A stretch of DNA of 40,818 bases from Candidatus Bipolaricaulota bacterium (GCA_014361055.1 JACIWI010000102.1:1-40818), one strand, 5' to 3'. Counted from the first letter of the stretch, positions 8,478 to 16,448 are shown. The notes: generated by a model from the letters alone, not told the origin. A program made the numbers and translations.

Positions 8478-9092
8478 TCAGTTGGGCCGCGGCGCCCGCA
8501 CGGTCAGGGCATCGACCGTGGTCAGGGTCCCCCGGAACAGGAAAGCCGTCTGGCGGTTGGCCGCCTCCATATCGAAGGGGTGCAGGGCCGAGGTGGCGTC
8601 CACCGGAATGATCACGGAGAACCAGCGGAGGGCGGCGCTGGCGGCGGTGTAGTGGACGCAGATGCTGGCCACGGTGCCACAGATGATGAGGTCGCGGATC
8701 CCCCACAGGCGCAGCTCGTGCTCCAGCGGCGTCCCATAGAAGGCATCGTAGCGGCGCTTCTGAAGCACCAGCTCCCCCTCCCGCGGCCGGAGCTCCCCCA
8801 CGATCTCCCAACCCCAGGTGCCAGCGAGACAATGCTCCCCCCAGATGGGGAACTCCGGATCCCCGGGGTAGTGGGTGTCCTGGGTGAAGACGACGAACAT
8901 CCCGTGGGCTCGGGCCAGGTCCAGGAGGCGCCGGACCTTGGGAACGGTGGCCGGCGCTTCAGGGACGAAGAGCTTGCCCTGAGGATGGACGAAATCGTTC
9001 TGCATGTCCACCACGATCAACGCGGTGGCCCGCGGGTCCACCTCCACACGGGAGGCGAGGGTGTACTCCGGGACCTCCACCTTTCTCGCCAT
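8478..9092 (-). CDS. Isochorismatase-family cysteine hydrolase, nicotinamidase-like
   Basis: 204 residues from ATG 9092, which has GGAGGTGG 5 bases upstream; an ATG 51 bases earlier lacks this. The triad of the family is visible: Asp in VVDMQNDF, Lys in VLQKRRYDAFYGT, Cys in GTVASICVHYTA. The nicotinamidase zinc-site pattern D-x-H ... H-C appears as QDTHYPGD and WGEHCLAGT, which is why I favour nicotinamide deamidation over isochorismate hydrolysis. It is the first gene of a pair with a NiaP-like transporter, in line with niacin salvage. Not proven: N-carbamoylsarcosine amidase and ureidoacrylate hydrolase share this fold, although they normally lack the metal-site histidines. Confidence 0.75.
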   Translation of the reverse strand: MARKVEVPEYTLASRVEVDPRATALIVVDMQNDFVHPQGKLFVPEAPATVPKVRRLLDLARAHGMFVVFTQDTHYPGDPEFPIWGEHCLAGTWGWEIVGELRPREGELVLQKRRYDAFYGTPLEHELRLWGIRDLIICGTVASICVHYTAASAALRWFSVIIPVDATSALHPFDMEAANRQTAFLFRGTLTTVDALTVRAPRPN

Positions 9093-9189
9093 CCGCCACC
9101 TCCGTCCGCCTAAGATGCTAGCCGGCCCGGGGATGGCCTCCAAGGCGGGAAAAGCCGAACGGCGCTGGTCCGCGGGGGTCCCAGGGCGC

Positions 9190-9195
9190 TAGACT
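9190..9195 (+). promoter_or_regulatory. Possible -10 box of the serine hydrolase gene
   Basis: TAGACT, 9 bases before the ATG at 9205, the same spacing as other putative leaderless genes in this window. No good -35 box is visible and no Shine-Dalgarno sequence precedes the ATG. Confidence 0.35.
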
Positions 9196-9204
9196 ATCGG
9201 GGCC

Positions 9205-10572
9205 ATGGATACCAAATGGTTGGACGAGTTCGTGCTGGAGCGGATGAGGAGGACGAGGCTCCCGGGAGTGAGCCTGGCCCTGATGGACGAGGAGGAGGTG
9301 CTCTATGCTCGGGGCTACGGGTTCCGCGACCTCGAACGGGCTCTCCCGACCACCCCCACCACCCTTTACGGCATCGGCAGCGTCACCAAGTCCTTCACTG
9401 CCCTCGCCATAATGAGGCTCGCCGAGGAGGGGAAGCTCTCCCCGGAGGATCCGGTGGAGCGCTACCTTCCCCTCCGGGTTCGGCCGTTCGGCGAGCCCAT
9501 CCGCATTGGGCACCTCCTCACCCACACCTCCGGCCTTCCGGCCTTGGCCTATGCCGAGGCCCAAATCCGCTGGGCCCAGGGGACCGGGGGGCAATCCCTT
9601 CCCCTGGCCTCCGTGGAGGACTTCCTGACCTGGGTGAACGGGGCGGCCGATTGGGTAGAGGCCCGGCCGGGCGAGCGCTGGTTCTACCTCAACGAGGGCT
9701 ACGTCCTCCTTGGGGCGATCATCGAGCGGGTTTCTGGCCTGGCCTACGCTGAATACCTGCGGCGGGAGACCCTGGCCCCTCTGGGCATGACCAGCACGGG
9801 GTTCCTCGGGGAGGAGCTCCCGGAGCCGGCCAAACCCTACGTGATCCCCGCCCAGGGACAGCCCCGGCCAGGGAAGGTCGCCCCCATCCCCATCGGGAGC
9901 GATGGAGCCCTGGTGAGCTCCGTGGTGGACCTCGCCCGCTACATCCAGATGTTCCTCCGCGGCGGCGCCCCCCTCCTCCGGCCCGGGTCCCTGGCGGAGA
10001 TGATCCGGCCGAGAATACCCTTGCCCCACCGGCCCAGCCCGGCCTTCCCCGAGGAAGTCCACATCCCCGCCTACGCCTACGGCCTCATGGTCCAGCCCTT
10101 CCTGGAGGCCACCCTCATCGGGCATGGGGGGAGCGTGTTGGTGTACACCGCATACCTCGGGTTCGTCCCGGAGCGCCGGCTTGGGGTGGCCGTGTTGGCC
10201 AACGGCTCCGGCTACCCCATGGCCCAGCTGGCCCAGGTGGCCTTGGCCCTGGCCATGGGCGCCGACCCCCATCGCCTCCCCTTCCTCCGCTTGGAGGGGG
10301 CTGTGGAGGCCGTGGCCGGGGTGTACGGAAGCTATGGGGAGGGAATGAGGGTCGCGGTGCGCCCCAAGGACGGGGTCCTGGAGCTCGTGGTGGAGGACAA
10401 GGAGGCCCCCCAGAGCGTGTACCTAACGGTGGAGGGAGTCGCCAGGGAGGAGGTGCGGTGCCTTGCGCTTCTTGGGGACCGGGTGCTTCCGGTGATCTTC
10501 CGGAGGAAGGCCGGGGAGGTGGAGCTCCTCTACGAGCGCTACAAGCTCCGCCGCCTCTCCCCCTGGGAGTGA
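9205..10572 (+). CDS. Serine hydrolase of the class C beta-lactamase fold
   Basis: 455 residues. The three motifs of the beta-lactamase/D-peptidase fold are present: S59-x-x-K62 in GSVTKSF, Y161-x-N163 in FYLNEGY, and H307-G-G in IGHGGSV (third motif, the KTG equivalent). There is no signal peptide, so the enzyme is probably cytoplasmic. After the catalytic domain a C-terminal beta-rich domain (about residues 360-455) resembles the tails of esterase or D-aminopeptidase relatives. In this peptide-scavenging context a D-amino-acid amidase or esterase is more likely than antibiotic resistance, but the substrate cannot be read from sequence. It stands alone, divergent from the nicotinamidase pair and convergent with hypA (7-base gap). 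Confidence 0.85.
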   Translation: MDTKWLDEFVLERMRRTRLPGVSLALMDEEEVLYARGYGFRDLERALPTTPTTLYGIGSVTKSFTALAIMRLAEEGKLSPEDPVERYLPLRVRPFGEPIRIGHLLTHTSGLPALAYAEAQIRWAQGTGGQSLPLASVEDFLTWVNGAADWVEARPGERWFYLNEGYVLLGAIIERVSGLAYAEYLRRETLAPLGMTSTGFLGEELPEPAKPYVIPAQGQPRPGKVAPIPIGSDGALVSSVVDLARYIQMFLRGGAPLLRPGSLAEMIRPRIPLPHRPSPAFPEEVHIPAYAYGLMVQPFLEATLIGHGGSVLVYTAYLGFVPERRLGVAVLANGSGYPMAQLAQVALALAMGADPHRLPFLRLEGAVEAVAGVYGSYGEGMRVAVRPKDGVLELVVEDKEAPQSVYLTVEGVAREEVRCLALLGDRVLPVIFRRKAGEVELLYERYKLRRLSPWE

Positions 10573-10579
10573 AACGGCC

Positions 10580-10975
10580 CTACACGGGGGCGGACTCCGC
10601 CGGGTCGTCCACGGACAGGCCCACGATGGCCAACTCCCGGCCGGAGAGGACCTCGGTGCGCTCCCCGCACCGCGGGCAGGCGAGCACGGGCACGGCAAAG
10701 TGCCAGCCCTCGTCCTTGAGGTACCCCACCGGCCCTTCGTAGCCACAGGAGGGGCAGCGCGCCCGCACCGGGACCTTCTCGATCACGAGCTCCGCCCCCG
10801 CCACCTCCGTCCCCTCCGCCAGGATCCGCCAGGCCTCCCGGAGGGCCCACTCCGAGAGGACCAGGAGCTCGCCCTGGCGGAGGTGGACCTTGGCCACCCG
10901 GCCCGGCGGGGGGTGGTTCCGCAGGTGCTCCAACAGCCCATCGAGGAGGGCCTGGGCCAGGGAGTACTCGTGCAT
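10580..10975 (-). CDS. hypA: Hydrogenase nickel-insertion protein HypA
   Basis: 131 residues. Starts MHEYSLAQALL, with the N-terminal Met-His-Glu whose His binds nickel. The zinc site is C74-x-x-C77 (CPSCG) and C100-x-x-C103 (CPRCG). The gap between the two pairs is 22 residues, longer than in E. coli HypA and like the extended zinc loop of Thermococcales HypA. HypA hands nickel to the large hydrogenase subunit together with HypB. The ATG directly abuts the hypB stop (TGAATG). With Mbh encoded next door, MbhL is the obvious client. No hypCDEF or maturation protease gene is in the window. Confidence 0.92.
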   Translation of the reverse strand: MHEYSLAQALLDGLLEHLRNHPPPGRVAKVHLRQGELLVLSEWALREAWRILAEGTEVAGAELVIEKVPVRARCPSCGYEGPVGYLKDEGWHFAVPVLACPRCGERTEVLSGRELAIVGLSVDDPAESAPV

Positions 10976-11620
10976 TCAGAGGCCGAGCGCTGCCAGCAGC
11001 TCCTCCACCCCTCGGCCGCTCTTGGCATCGGTGAGCACCGCCCGTCCATGGGGATTCACCTTGCGGTAGTCGGCCACCAGCTTCTGGGGGTCCACCCCGA
11101 CGATCTCCGCCAGGTCGATCTTGTTCACCGCCACCACGTCGGTCTGGGCGAACATCTTGGGATGCTTGCGCACCATGTCGTCGCCCTCGGTCACCGAGAT
11201 CACCACGAGGTCGGCCTCCGTGCCCAATGGAAAGTCGGCCGGGCACACCAGGTTCCCGACGTTCTCGATGAACAGCACGTTCACGTCCCCAAGTGGGAAG
11301 TCCTCCAGGGCGTGGCCCACCCGGTGGGCGTCCAAGTGACAGTCGTCCCCGGTGTTGATGGCCATCGCCGGGAGCCCGGCGGCCTTGAACCGCTGGTAAT
11401 CGTCGTCGCCCGCCACGTCGCCGGCGATCGCCCCTACCCGGACCCCCTTCGCCTTCAGCCGCTCGGCCATGCGGATGATGAGGAGGGTCTTCCCGGAGCC
11501 GATCGCCCCCATGACGTTGATCGCCCGGATCCCCCGGTCCTTGAGCAGCTCATAGTTGCGCTCCGCCAGCTCGAACTGGCGCTTCAGCACATCGCCAAAC
11601 CCAGCGGTAATGTCGTGCAC
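10976..11620 (-). CDS. hypB: Hydrogenase nickel-insertion GTPase HypB
   Basis: 214 residues. SIMIBI GTPase with P-loop GAIGSGKT (form common in archaeal HypB), the metal-site segment GDDCHLDAHR, FIENVGNLVCP and the base-recognition NKID. It drives GTP-dependent nickel delivery with HypA. The frame is open further upstream, but GTG 11620 fits the family's usual N-terminus (HDITAGFGDVLK). It also sits 9 bases behind a TATGAT box, so the message is probably leaderless. The upstream part of the frame runs antisense through mbhA and is not coding. The gene is divergent from the mbh operon across a 120-base gap holding both promoters, a natural place for shared regulation. Confidence 0.92.
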   Translation of the reverse strand: MHDITAGFGDVLKRQFELAERNYELLKDRGIRAINVMGAIGSGKTLLIIRMAERLKAKGVRVGAIAGDVAGDDDYQRFKAAGLPAMAINTGDDCHLDAHRVGHALEDFPLGDVNVLFIENVGNLVCPADFPLGTEADLVVISVTEGDDMVRKHPKMFAQTDVVAVNKIDLAEIVGVDPQKLVADYRKVNPHGRAVLTDAKSGRGVEELLAALGL

Positions 11621-11629
11621 GGCGGGGCG

Positions 11630-11658
11630 ATCATACCCCTCCCGTTGCCAGACGACAA
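11630..11658 (-). promoter_or_regulatory. hypBA promoter
   Basis: On the minus strand: TTGTCG (11658-11653), 17-base spacer, TATGAT (11635-11630), then 9 bases to the GTG of hypB. The geometry implies a leaderless or nearly leaderless hypB message and supports the chosen start. Confidence 0.55.
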
Positions 11659-11701
11659 CCACTCGAGCGCCTAGGAAACCGGACTCCTGCGCCGTCCACG
11701 C

Positions 11702-11731
11702 TTGCAAGACGGGCCGGGGCTGTGCTATAGT
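11702..11731 (+). promoter_or_regulatory. Promoter of the mbh hydrogenase operon
   Basis: TTGCAA (11702-11707), 18-base spacer, TATAGT (11726-11731), then 9 bases to the mbhA ATG at 11741. There is no Shine-Dalgarno sequence, so the first gene is probably translated from a leaderless message. Confidence 0.6.
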
Positions 11732-11740
11732 TCGCCCGGC

Positions 11741-12256
11741 ATGCGCAGGGCTGCGGAGTGGACGGCGACGGGGATGTTTGCGTTCGCCGTCTATCTTTTG
11801 CTCGCCACGTTCACCGGCTCCCTCGGCCTGTGGGCCCCCGATGAGCTCATCGCCGGGGCTGTCCTCGCGGCGGTGACCGCCCTCGCCACCGGGGCCTTCC
11901 TGTGGGCGCGGGGCGGCTGGCGGCTGCTCCAACCCCAGCGCTGGATCCTGTTCTTGATCTACCTCATCGGCCCGTTCCTGGTGGCGATGGCCAAGGCCAA
12001 CCTGGACGTGGCGTGGCGGGTGATCACCGGCCGCATCCGTCCGGGGATCGTCCGGTTCAACCCGGGCCTCCATACCGAGTTCGGCCGGACGCTCCTCGCC
12101 AACTCCATCACCCTCACCCCGGGCACCCTTACCGTGGACATCGACGACGGCTCGGGCGACTTCTACGTGCACTGGATCAACGTGACCGACGAGTCCCCCA
12201 CCCCGGAACGCGTGTGTGGATCGTTCCCGAACTGGGCACGGAGGATTGCCGAATGA
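11741..12256 (+). CDS. mbhA: Mbh hydrogenase subunit A (MnhE/MrpE family)
   Basis: 171 residues, opening with two or three membrane helices (MFAFAVYLLLATF, LIAGAVLAAVTAL, WILFLIYLIGPFLVAM), then the MrpE hallmark WRVITGRIRPGIVRF and a C-terminal cytoplasmic domain with ANSITLTPGTLTVDI. In Mrp antiporters and in Mbh this subunit belongs to the Na+/H+ translocating membrane arm. First gene of a 14-gene operon in the order of Pyrococcus furiosus mbhA-N. The start at 11741 is fixed by the promoter 9 bases upstream and by homologous length. The end overlaps the next gene by 4 bases (ATGA), the usual coupling in this operon. Confidence 0.93.
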   Translation: MRRAAEWTATGMFAFAVYLLLATFTGSLGLWAPDELIAGAVLAAVTALATGAFLWARGGWRLLQPQRWILFLIYLIGPFLVAMAKANLDVAWRVITGRIRPGIVRFNPGLHTEFGRTLLANSITLTPGTLTVDIDDGSGDFYVHWINVTDESPTPERVCGSFPNWARRIAE

Positions 12257-12519
12257 TCGTGGCTCTCCCGTTTGGCGTGGCGGCAGCGGTGCTCCTTGGG
12301 TTCATCCTGGCGTCCATGGTGCGGCTCGGGATCGGCCCCACCGCCGCCGACCGGGCGGTGGCCCTGGACACGATCAACACCCTGGTCGTGGCGACGATGA
12401 TCCTCCTCGGGGCCGCGTTCGGCCAGGTGGTGCTGATGGATGTGGCCCTGGTGTACGCCCTGCTCTCGTTCGTGAGCACGCTCTACATCGCCCGCTACCT
12501 CGAGGGGGGCCTCAAGTGA
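12253..12519 (+). CDS. mbhB: Mbh hydrogenase subunit B (MnhF/MrpF family)
   Basis: 88 residues, three membrane helices. The signature GPTAADRAVALDTIN between the first two helices is the conserved MrpF loop, followed by a helix with MILLGAAFGQVVLMDVALVYALLSF (described here in two blocks: MILLGAAFGQ and VALVYALLSF). Part of the small-subunit bundle of the sodium-translocating arm. ATG overlaps the mbhA stop, and its own stop overlaps the GTG of mbhC, indicating tightly coupled translation. Confidence 0.93.
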   Translation: MIVALPFGVAAAVLLGFILASMVRLGIGPTAADRAVALDTINTLVVATMILLGAAFGQVVLMDVALVYALLSFVSTLYIARYLEGGLK

Positions 12520-12851
12520 ACGCCCTCATCTACGCGTTCCTCGCCATCGGGGCCGTGTTCAACGGCCTGGGCGCGGTGGCCCTGCTTCGGTTCCCGGATG
12601 TGTACACCCGCGTCCACGGGGCCACGAAGTGCACCACCTTCGGGTCCATCTTCTCTCTCCTGGGGGTGGCGGTGTACGGGTTCGCCCAGGGCGGGGGCAT
12701 CGGCGGGACGATGGCCGTGCGCGCGTTCCTGGCGCTCGTGTTCCTCCTCCTCACCAACCCCACCGGGTCCCACGCCCTGGCCCGGGCCGCCCACCGCGCG
12801 GGGATCAAGCCGTTCCGGGCGGTCGTCGACCGGTTGGAGGAAAGGCGATGA
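12516..12851 (+). CDS. mbhC: Mbh hydrogenase subunit C (MnhG/MrpG family)
   Basis: 111 residues from GTG 12516 (GTGA overlap with mbhB). Three membrane helices. The MrpG signature LLRFPDVYTRVHGATKCTT (19 residues, about 25-43) follows the first helix, then FGSIFSLLGVAVYG and a third helix ending FLLLTNPTGSHALARAAHR. It completes the E-F-G block of the antiporter module. The positively charged tail is cytoplasmic by the positive-inside rule. Confidence 0.93.
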   Translation: MNALIYAFLAIGAVFNGLGAVALLRFPDVYTRVHGATKCTTFGSIFSLLGVAVYGFAQGGGIGGTMAVRAFLALVFLLLTNPTGSHALARAAHRAGIKPFRAVVDRLEERR

Positions 12852-13099
12852 CGGTGTGGGCCGTCCTGCAGGTGATGACCTTGGTTCTGATCGTGATCGG
12901 GTCGGTGCTCGCGGTGTGGCTCAAGGACCTGTTGGCGGCGGTGTTGGCCCTCGGGGGAGCGAGCCTGCTCCTCAGCTTGGAGTTCTACCTCCTCCAGGCA
13001 CCGGACGTGGCCATCGCCGAGGCCGGGATCGGGGCCGCCCTGACCACGGCGATCTTCATCCTCGCCATCCGCAAGACGCGGAGAAAGGAAGAGGAGTGA
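12848..13099 (+). CDS. mbhD: Mbh hydrogenase subunit D (DUF4040, MrpA C-terminal-like)
   Basis: 83 residues. Equivalent to the DUF4040 part of MrpA, which is a separate protein in Mbh. The hydrophobic stretch LVLIVIGSVLAVWLKDLLAA is followed by FYLLQAPDVAIAEAGIG, the conserved motif with an acidic residue thought to lie on the proton/sodium path, then a last helix ending in a charged tail (RKTRRKEEE). ATG overlaps the mbhC stop; the stop overlaps the GTG of mbhE. Confidence 0.9.
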   Translation: MTVWAVLQVMTLVLIVIGSVLAVWLKDLLAAVLALGGASLLLSLEFYLLQAPDVAIAEAGIGAALTTAIFILAIRKTRRKEEE

Positions 13100-13362
13100 A
13101 ACGCTGGTTCGTGCTGGCGGCGTTCCTGGTCGTGGCGGGATTCCTCGTCCTGCTGGGGACCGGGATGCGCCCGTTCGGGGCACCGAAGGCATTCGAGATG
13201 GACCAGTACTTCATCGATTACACCCAGGCCGAGGTGGCGGCGAACAACGTGGTCACCGCGGTCGTGTTCGACTATCGGGGCTACGACACCTTGGGCGAGG
13301 CCACGGTGCTGTTCTGCGCCGTGGTCGGGGTGGCGTTGATCTTGAGGAAGGTGCGGCGATGA
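13096..13362 (+). CDS. mbhE: Mbh hydrogenase subunit E
   Basis: 88 residues from GTG 13096. One N-terminal helix (WFVLAAFLVVAGFLVLLGTG), an external loop with YFIDYTQAEVAANNVVTAVV and FDYRGYDTLGEATVLF, and a second helix ending LRKVRR. The NNVVTAVVFDYRGYDTLGE segment is characteristic of the MrpA/MrpB junction region that is split off as MbhE in membrane-bound hydrogenases. Both ends overlap neighbours by 4 bases. Confidence 0.9.
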   Translation: MKRWFVLAAFLVVAGFLVLLGTGMRPFGAPKAFEMDQYFIDYTQAEVAANNVVTAVVFDYRGYDTLGEATVLFCAVVGVALILRKVRR

Positions 13363-13808
13363 GCGTCGTCGTGCGCACGATCGCCCGGATCCTTCTCCCG
13401 ATCGTGTTCGCGTTCGGGGGATACGTGATCATGCACGGGCACCTCACCCCGGGCGGGGGGTTCCAGGGCGGGGCGGTGGTGGCTTCGGCCCTGGCCCTGG
13501 TGTTGGTGGCGTTCGGCGAAGCTTCGCTCAAGAAGTACAAGGATCTCCTGTCCGCGTTGGAGAGCCTGGGCGGGGTAGCGTTCGTCGTCCTTGGGTTGAT
13601 CGGCATCCCGTTCACGTTCTTCGCCAACGTGCTCGCCGGGGTAGGTGGGTTGTTCGGCCAGTCCGTGCCGCCCGGGCCGAACCCAGGGTACCTCAACACC
13701 GCGGGCACCCTCCCCCTCATGAACTGGGCGGTGGGCCTCAAGGTGATCGCCGGGCTGGGCTCGGTAGTGGTGCTGTTCGGGCTGTTCGGAGGCGAGGATG
13801 ACCGGTAA
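13359..13808 (+). CDS. mbhF: Mbh hydrogenase subunit F (MnhB/MrpB family)
   Basis: 149 residues, four membrane helices. The MrpB hallmark GHLTPGGGFQGG follows the first helix (residues about 28-39). It continues with the ALVLVAFGEAS helix, LLSALESLGGVAFVVLGLIG, and a loop rich in Gly/Pro before the last helix. Located between MbhE and MbhG as in Pyrococcus. Its 3' end overlaps mbhG by 11 bases, the longest overlap inside this operon. Confidence 0.93.
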   Translation: MSVVVRTIARILLPIVFAFGGYVIMHGHLTPGGGFQGGAVVASALALVLVAFGEASLKKYKDLLSALESLGGVAFVVLGLIGIPFTFFANVLAGVGGLFGQSVPPGPNPGYLNTAGTLPLMNWAVGLKVIAGLGSVVVLFGLFGGEDDR

Positions 13809-14145
13809 CCTCCCGTTCGTGGTGTGCATGGTGTTTGTAGCCCTCGGGCTGTGGACCCTTCTTGCCAAGCGGAACCTGATCAAGCTCGTGATCGGGCTGA
13901 CCCTGATCGAAAACGGGGTCAACCTGTTCCTGGTGGCGCTGGGGTACGTGCAGGGCGGGGCGGTCCCGATCTATACCTATGCCCCACCCGGCGTGCGCAT
14001 GGTGCTGCCTACGCCCCAGGCATTGACCCTAACGAGCATCGTGATCGGCCTCGCCACCACAGCCCTCGCGCTCGCGTTCGTGGTCGTGATCTGGCGCCAC
14101 CGCGGGACGCTGGACGCGCGCAAGGTCCGGGAACTCCGCGGATGA
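13798..14145 (+). CDS. mbhG: Mbh hydrogenase subunit G (MnhC/MrpC, NuoK-like)
   Basis: 115 residues, three membrane helices. The NuoK/MrpC signature is clear: a helix with GLWTLLAKRNLIKLVIGLTL followed by IENGVNLFLVALGY (Glu and Asn in the second helix), then PTPQALTLTSIVIGLATTAL. In complex I and Mrp the glutamate of this helix lies on the ion path. Ends in a charged tail (RHRGTLDARKVRELRG) and overlaps mbhH by 4 bases. Confidence 0.94.
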   Translation: MTGNLPFVVCMVFVALGLWTLLAKRNLIKLVIGLTLIENGVNLFLVALGYVQGGAVPIYTYAPPGVRMVLPTPQALTLTSIVIGLATTALALAFVVVIWRHRGTLDARKVRELRG

Positions 14146-15680
14146 ACCTCGCCCCCCACGCCTCGATCCTCGCCATCGCCGTGCCGCTGCTCGGCGGGTT
14201 TGCCCTCCCCCTGTGGGCCAAGCTTCATCGCCGTCTGGGGGAACTCTGGCTTTTCTTGGTCGGGGCGTTCACGGCGGCGATGGTGGTGCTCCTGGCCGTG
14301 CAGGTGTTCACCGGGGGGATCCAGGTGTACACGCTCGGGGCGTCCTCGCCCGGGGAGACGCTCGCGCCGGGGGGCTTTCCGATCCGGATCATGCTCGTGG
14401 TGGATGGCATGGGGGCGTTCACGGCCCTCATCTCGGTGCTGGTGGCGTTGGTTTCGTTCCTCTACGCCTGGCGGTTCCTCACGGAGGACCACGGGAAGAC
14501 CCTCGCCCTCACCCTGGGGCTGCTCCTGTGGGCGGGGATGTTGGGGATGGTGCTCACCGGGGATCTGTTTAACTTCTTCGTGTTCTTCGAGGTCACGAGC
14601 ATTGCCGCCTGCGGGCTCATCGGGTACCGGACGTGGGAGGCGCGGGGGGTGGAAGCCGCGTTCAAGACGATGGTCATGTACACCGTGGGCGGGCTCCTCG
14701 TGCTCCTGGCGATCGCCGTCCTCTATGGCGAGCATGGGGCCTTGAACCTTGCGTACCTCTCCTCCCGGATCCAAGGGTCACTCCCGGACCGGATCGCGCT
14801 CGGGCTCCTCCTCGGCGGGCTTCTCATGAAGGTCGGGGCGGTGCCGGCCCACATGTGGGCCCCGGACGCCTACGGAGAGGCCCCGGCCCAGGCGGTGATC
14901 CTCCTCGTGGCCAACACCCAAGCCTCGCTGTATGGCCTCCTGCGGATCCTGTTCACCCTGTTCGGCGGCATCACCGACCCGGTGGTGGGGTGGCTGGTGA
15001 CGGGCTTGGGGACGGTGACGCTGGTGGTGGCGGCGCTGATGGCCGTGATCCAGACCGACCTCGGGCGGCTGGTCGCCTATGGGGCAGTGTCGCAGATCGG
15101 ATACATGCTCCTCGGGGTCGGGGTCGGGTTCACCGTGATCAGGGCCCGACCGGAGTACGGTCTTGTGGCCATGCAGGGCGGCATCTTTCACATGCTCAAC
15201 GACGCTGCGGCGATCGGCCTTCTGTTCTTATGCGTAGGGGCGGTGGAGCGGGCCGCCGGCGCCCGCGACCTGCGAGGCCTCGGTGGTCTCAGCCATGATC
15301 TCAAATGGACGGCGGGGTTCTTCTTGCTTGGGGCACTGGCCCTGGCCGGGATCCCGCCCCTGAACGGGTTCGCCTCCAAGTTCATGATCTACGAGTCCAG
15401 CTTCCGGCTGTCGCCGATCCTGACCGCGCTGGCGACCTTGGCGTCGATCCTGCTCCTCGCCGTGTTCATCCGCGCGTTCCAGGGAGCGTTCCTCGGGCCT
15501 CGCGGGAAGCCATCGGAGCCGGAGCCCTTCGGGATGGTCTTGGCCATGGGCGTTCTCGCCCTGGCCGTACTTGCGCTGGGACTCGCCCCGGACTTCTTCG
15601 TCCGCCACCTCGTGGCCCCGGCGGCGGAGGCGCTGTGGCAGGGGCGGGACCTGTACCTGGCGGCGGTGCTGGGAGGATAG
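14142..15680 (+). CDS. mbhH: Mbh hydrogenase subunit H (MnhD/MrpD, NuoL/M/N-like antiporter)
   Basis: 512 residues, about 14 helices, the large antiporter-like subunit. Visible family points: the glutamate in NFFVFFEVTSIAACGLIGYR, the lysine in LLMKVGAVPAHMWAPDAYGEAP, the discontinuous helix with QTDLGRLVAYGAVSQIGYML, the histidine in GGIFHMLNDAAAIGLLF, and GIPPLNGFASKFMIYES. It is thought to carry out ion translocation coupled to ferredoxin oxidation and proton reduction. Only one such subunit is present, as in Mbh of Pyrococcus and unlike complex I. ATG 14142 overlaps the mbhG stop. Confidence 0.95.
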   Translation: MNLAPHASILAIAVPLLGGFALPLWAKLHRRLGELWLFLVGAFTAAMVVLLAVQVFTGGIQVYTLGASSPGETLAPGGFPIRIMLVVDGMGAFTALISVLVALVSFLYAWRFLTEDHGKTLALTLGLLLWAGMLGMVLTGDLFNFFVFFEVTSIAACGLIGYRTWEARGVEAAFKTMVMYTVGGLLVLLAIAVLYGEHGALNLAYLSSRIQGSLPDRIALGLLLGGLLMKVGAVPAHMWAPDAYGEAPAQAVILLVANTQASLYGLLRILFTLFGGITDPVVGWLVTGLGTVTLVVAALMAVIQTDLGRLVAYGAVSQIGYMLLGVGVGFTVIRARPEYGLVAMQGGIFHMLNDAAAIGLLFLCVGAVERAAGARDLRGLGGLSHDLKWTAGFFLLGALALAGIPPLNGFASKFMIYESSFRLSPILTALATLASILLLAVFIRAFQGAFLGPRGKPSEPEPFGMVLAMGVLALAVLALGLAPDFFVRHLVAPAAEALWQGRDLYLAAVLGG

Positions 15681-15681
15681 G

Positions 15682-16005
15682 ATGAGGCTTGTCACCGGGG
15701 AAGGCTACTGGAGCCCGCTTGCCTGGCTGGCGGCGGCGGCCGGGGTGCTGCTCCTCGCGGGGCTCCTCTGGTCCCGCGGCCGCCGCGACTGGAAGCGGGG
15801 CACCGAGGAGGAGCTCCCGTTCCTGTCCGGCGAGGCAGCGCCGGAGGGGGCGCGCGTCGGCGGCCAGCACCTGTACTGGGGATTTGTGGAAGGATTGCGC
15901 CCGTACGTGGAGCGATTGCGCGCGTTCCATTCCGGGTTCGTAGCGGATTACGTGGCGTGGTTCGTGGTGGTGTTGGCGATGGCGTTGCTCGTGGCGATGG
16001 TGTAG
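15682..16005 (+). CDS. mbhI: Mbh hydrogenase subunit I
   Basis: 107 residues with two hydrophobic helices (about 11-30 and 88-106) joined by a soluble stretch containing RRDWKRGTEEELPFLSGE and FVEGLRPYVERLRAFHSGFV. Position and layout match MbhI, which connects the antiporter arm with the hydrogenase arm. A Shine-Dalgarno sequence (GGGAGGAT) precedes the ATG, and the 8-base gap to mbhJ makes this the one looser junction in the operon, right at the border between ion-pump and redox modules. By itself the sequence is poorly diagnostic; the assignment rests on synteny. Confidence 0.8.
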   Translation: MRLVTGEGYWSPLAWLAAAAGVLLLAGLLWSRGRRDWKRGTEEELPFLSGEAAPEGARVGGQHLYWGFVEGLRPYVERLRAFHSGFVADYVAWFVVVLAMALLVAMV

Positions 16006-16013
16006 GAGAGGAG

Positions 16014-16448
16014 ATGGGGCTTTCCTCGTTCAAGCGGGCGCTGTGGGTTTTCCATGTCGCCACCGGCTCGTGCAACGGCTGCGACATCGAGATCGTGGCT
16101 GCCCTCACCCCGCGGTACGACGTCGAGCGCTTTGGAATCAAGCTCGTGGGGTCCCCACGCCACGCCGACGTGCTCCTCGTCACCGGGCCGGTGACACGGA
16201 TGATGGCCGAGCGCCTGAAGCGGGTGTACGCCCAGACCCCCGATCCCAAGGCGGTGGTCGTGGTCGGCGGGTGTGGATCCACGTCCGGCGTGTTCTACGA
16301 GTCCTACAACGTGGTCGGCCCGGTGGACCAAGTGATCCCAGTGGACGTGTACGTGCCCGGGTGCCCGCCCCGGCCGGAGGCGATCATCGACGGCGTCGTC
16401 AAGGCGGTGGCCAAGCTGGAGCGGGTAGCCGCGGGAGAGAAGGCATGA
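16014..16448 (+). CDS. mbhJ: Mbh hydrogenase small subunit (NuoB-like, [4Fe-4S])
   Basis: 144 residues, the compact small subunit of group 4 [NiFe] hydrogenases. Four cysteines for the proximal [4Fe-4S] cluster: C20 and C23 (GSCNGCDIE), C87 (VVGGCGST) and C117 (VPGCPPRPE). This spacing is shared with NuoB/EchC. It passes electrons from the ferredoxin-like subunit to the nickel site of MbhL. It lies on the cytoplasmic side of the membrane arm. A Shine-Dalgarno (GGAGAGGAG) precedes ATG 16014, and the stop overlaps the mbhK ATG. Confidence 0.95.
   Translation: MGLSSFKRALWVFHVATGSCNGCDIEIVAALTPRYDVERFGIKLVGSPRHADVLLVTGPVTRMMAERLKRVYAQTPDPKAVVVVGGCGSTSGVFYESYNVVGPVDQVIPVDVYVPGCPPRPEAIIDGVVKAVAKLERVAAGEKA

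Noticed and set aside
7119-9113. Long plus-strand frame antisense to the transporter and nicotinamidase genes
   Set aside because: The product is Gly/Glu/Asp/Pro-rich with no domain, while the minus-strand frames show full family motifs.
9205-10572. Antibiotic-resistance beta-lactamase
   Set aside because: No signal peptide, an extra C-terminal domain and a peptide-metabolism setting fit a D-peptidase or esterase relative better.
11621-12172. N-terminal extension of HypB
   Set aside because: It runs antisense through the conserved mbhA gene and across its promoter; the family N-terminus and a -10 box fit GTG 11620.
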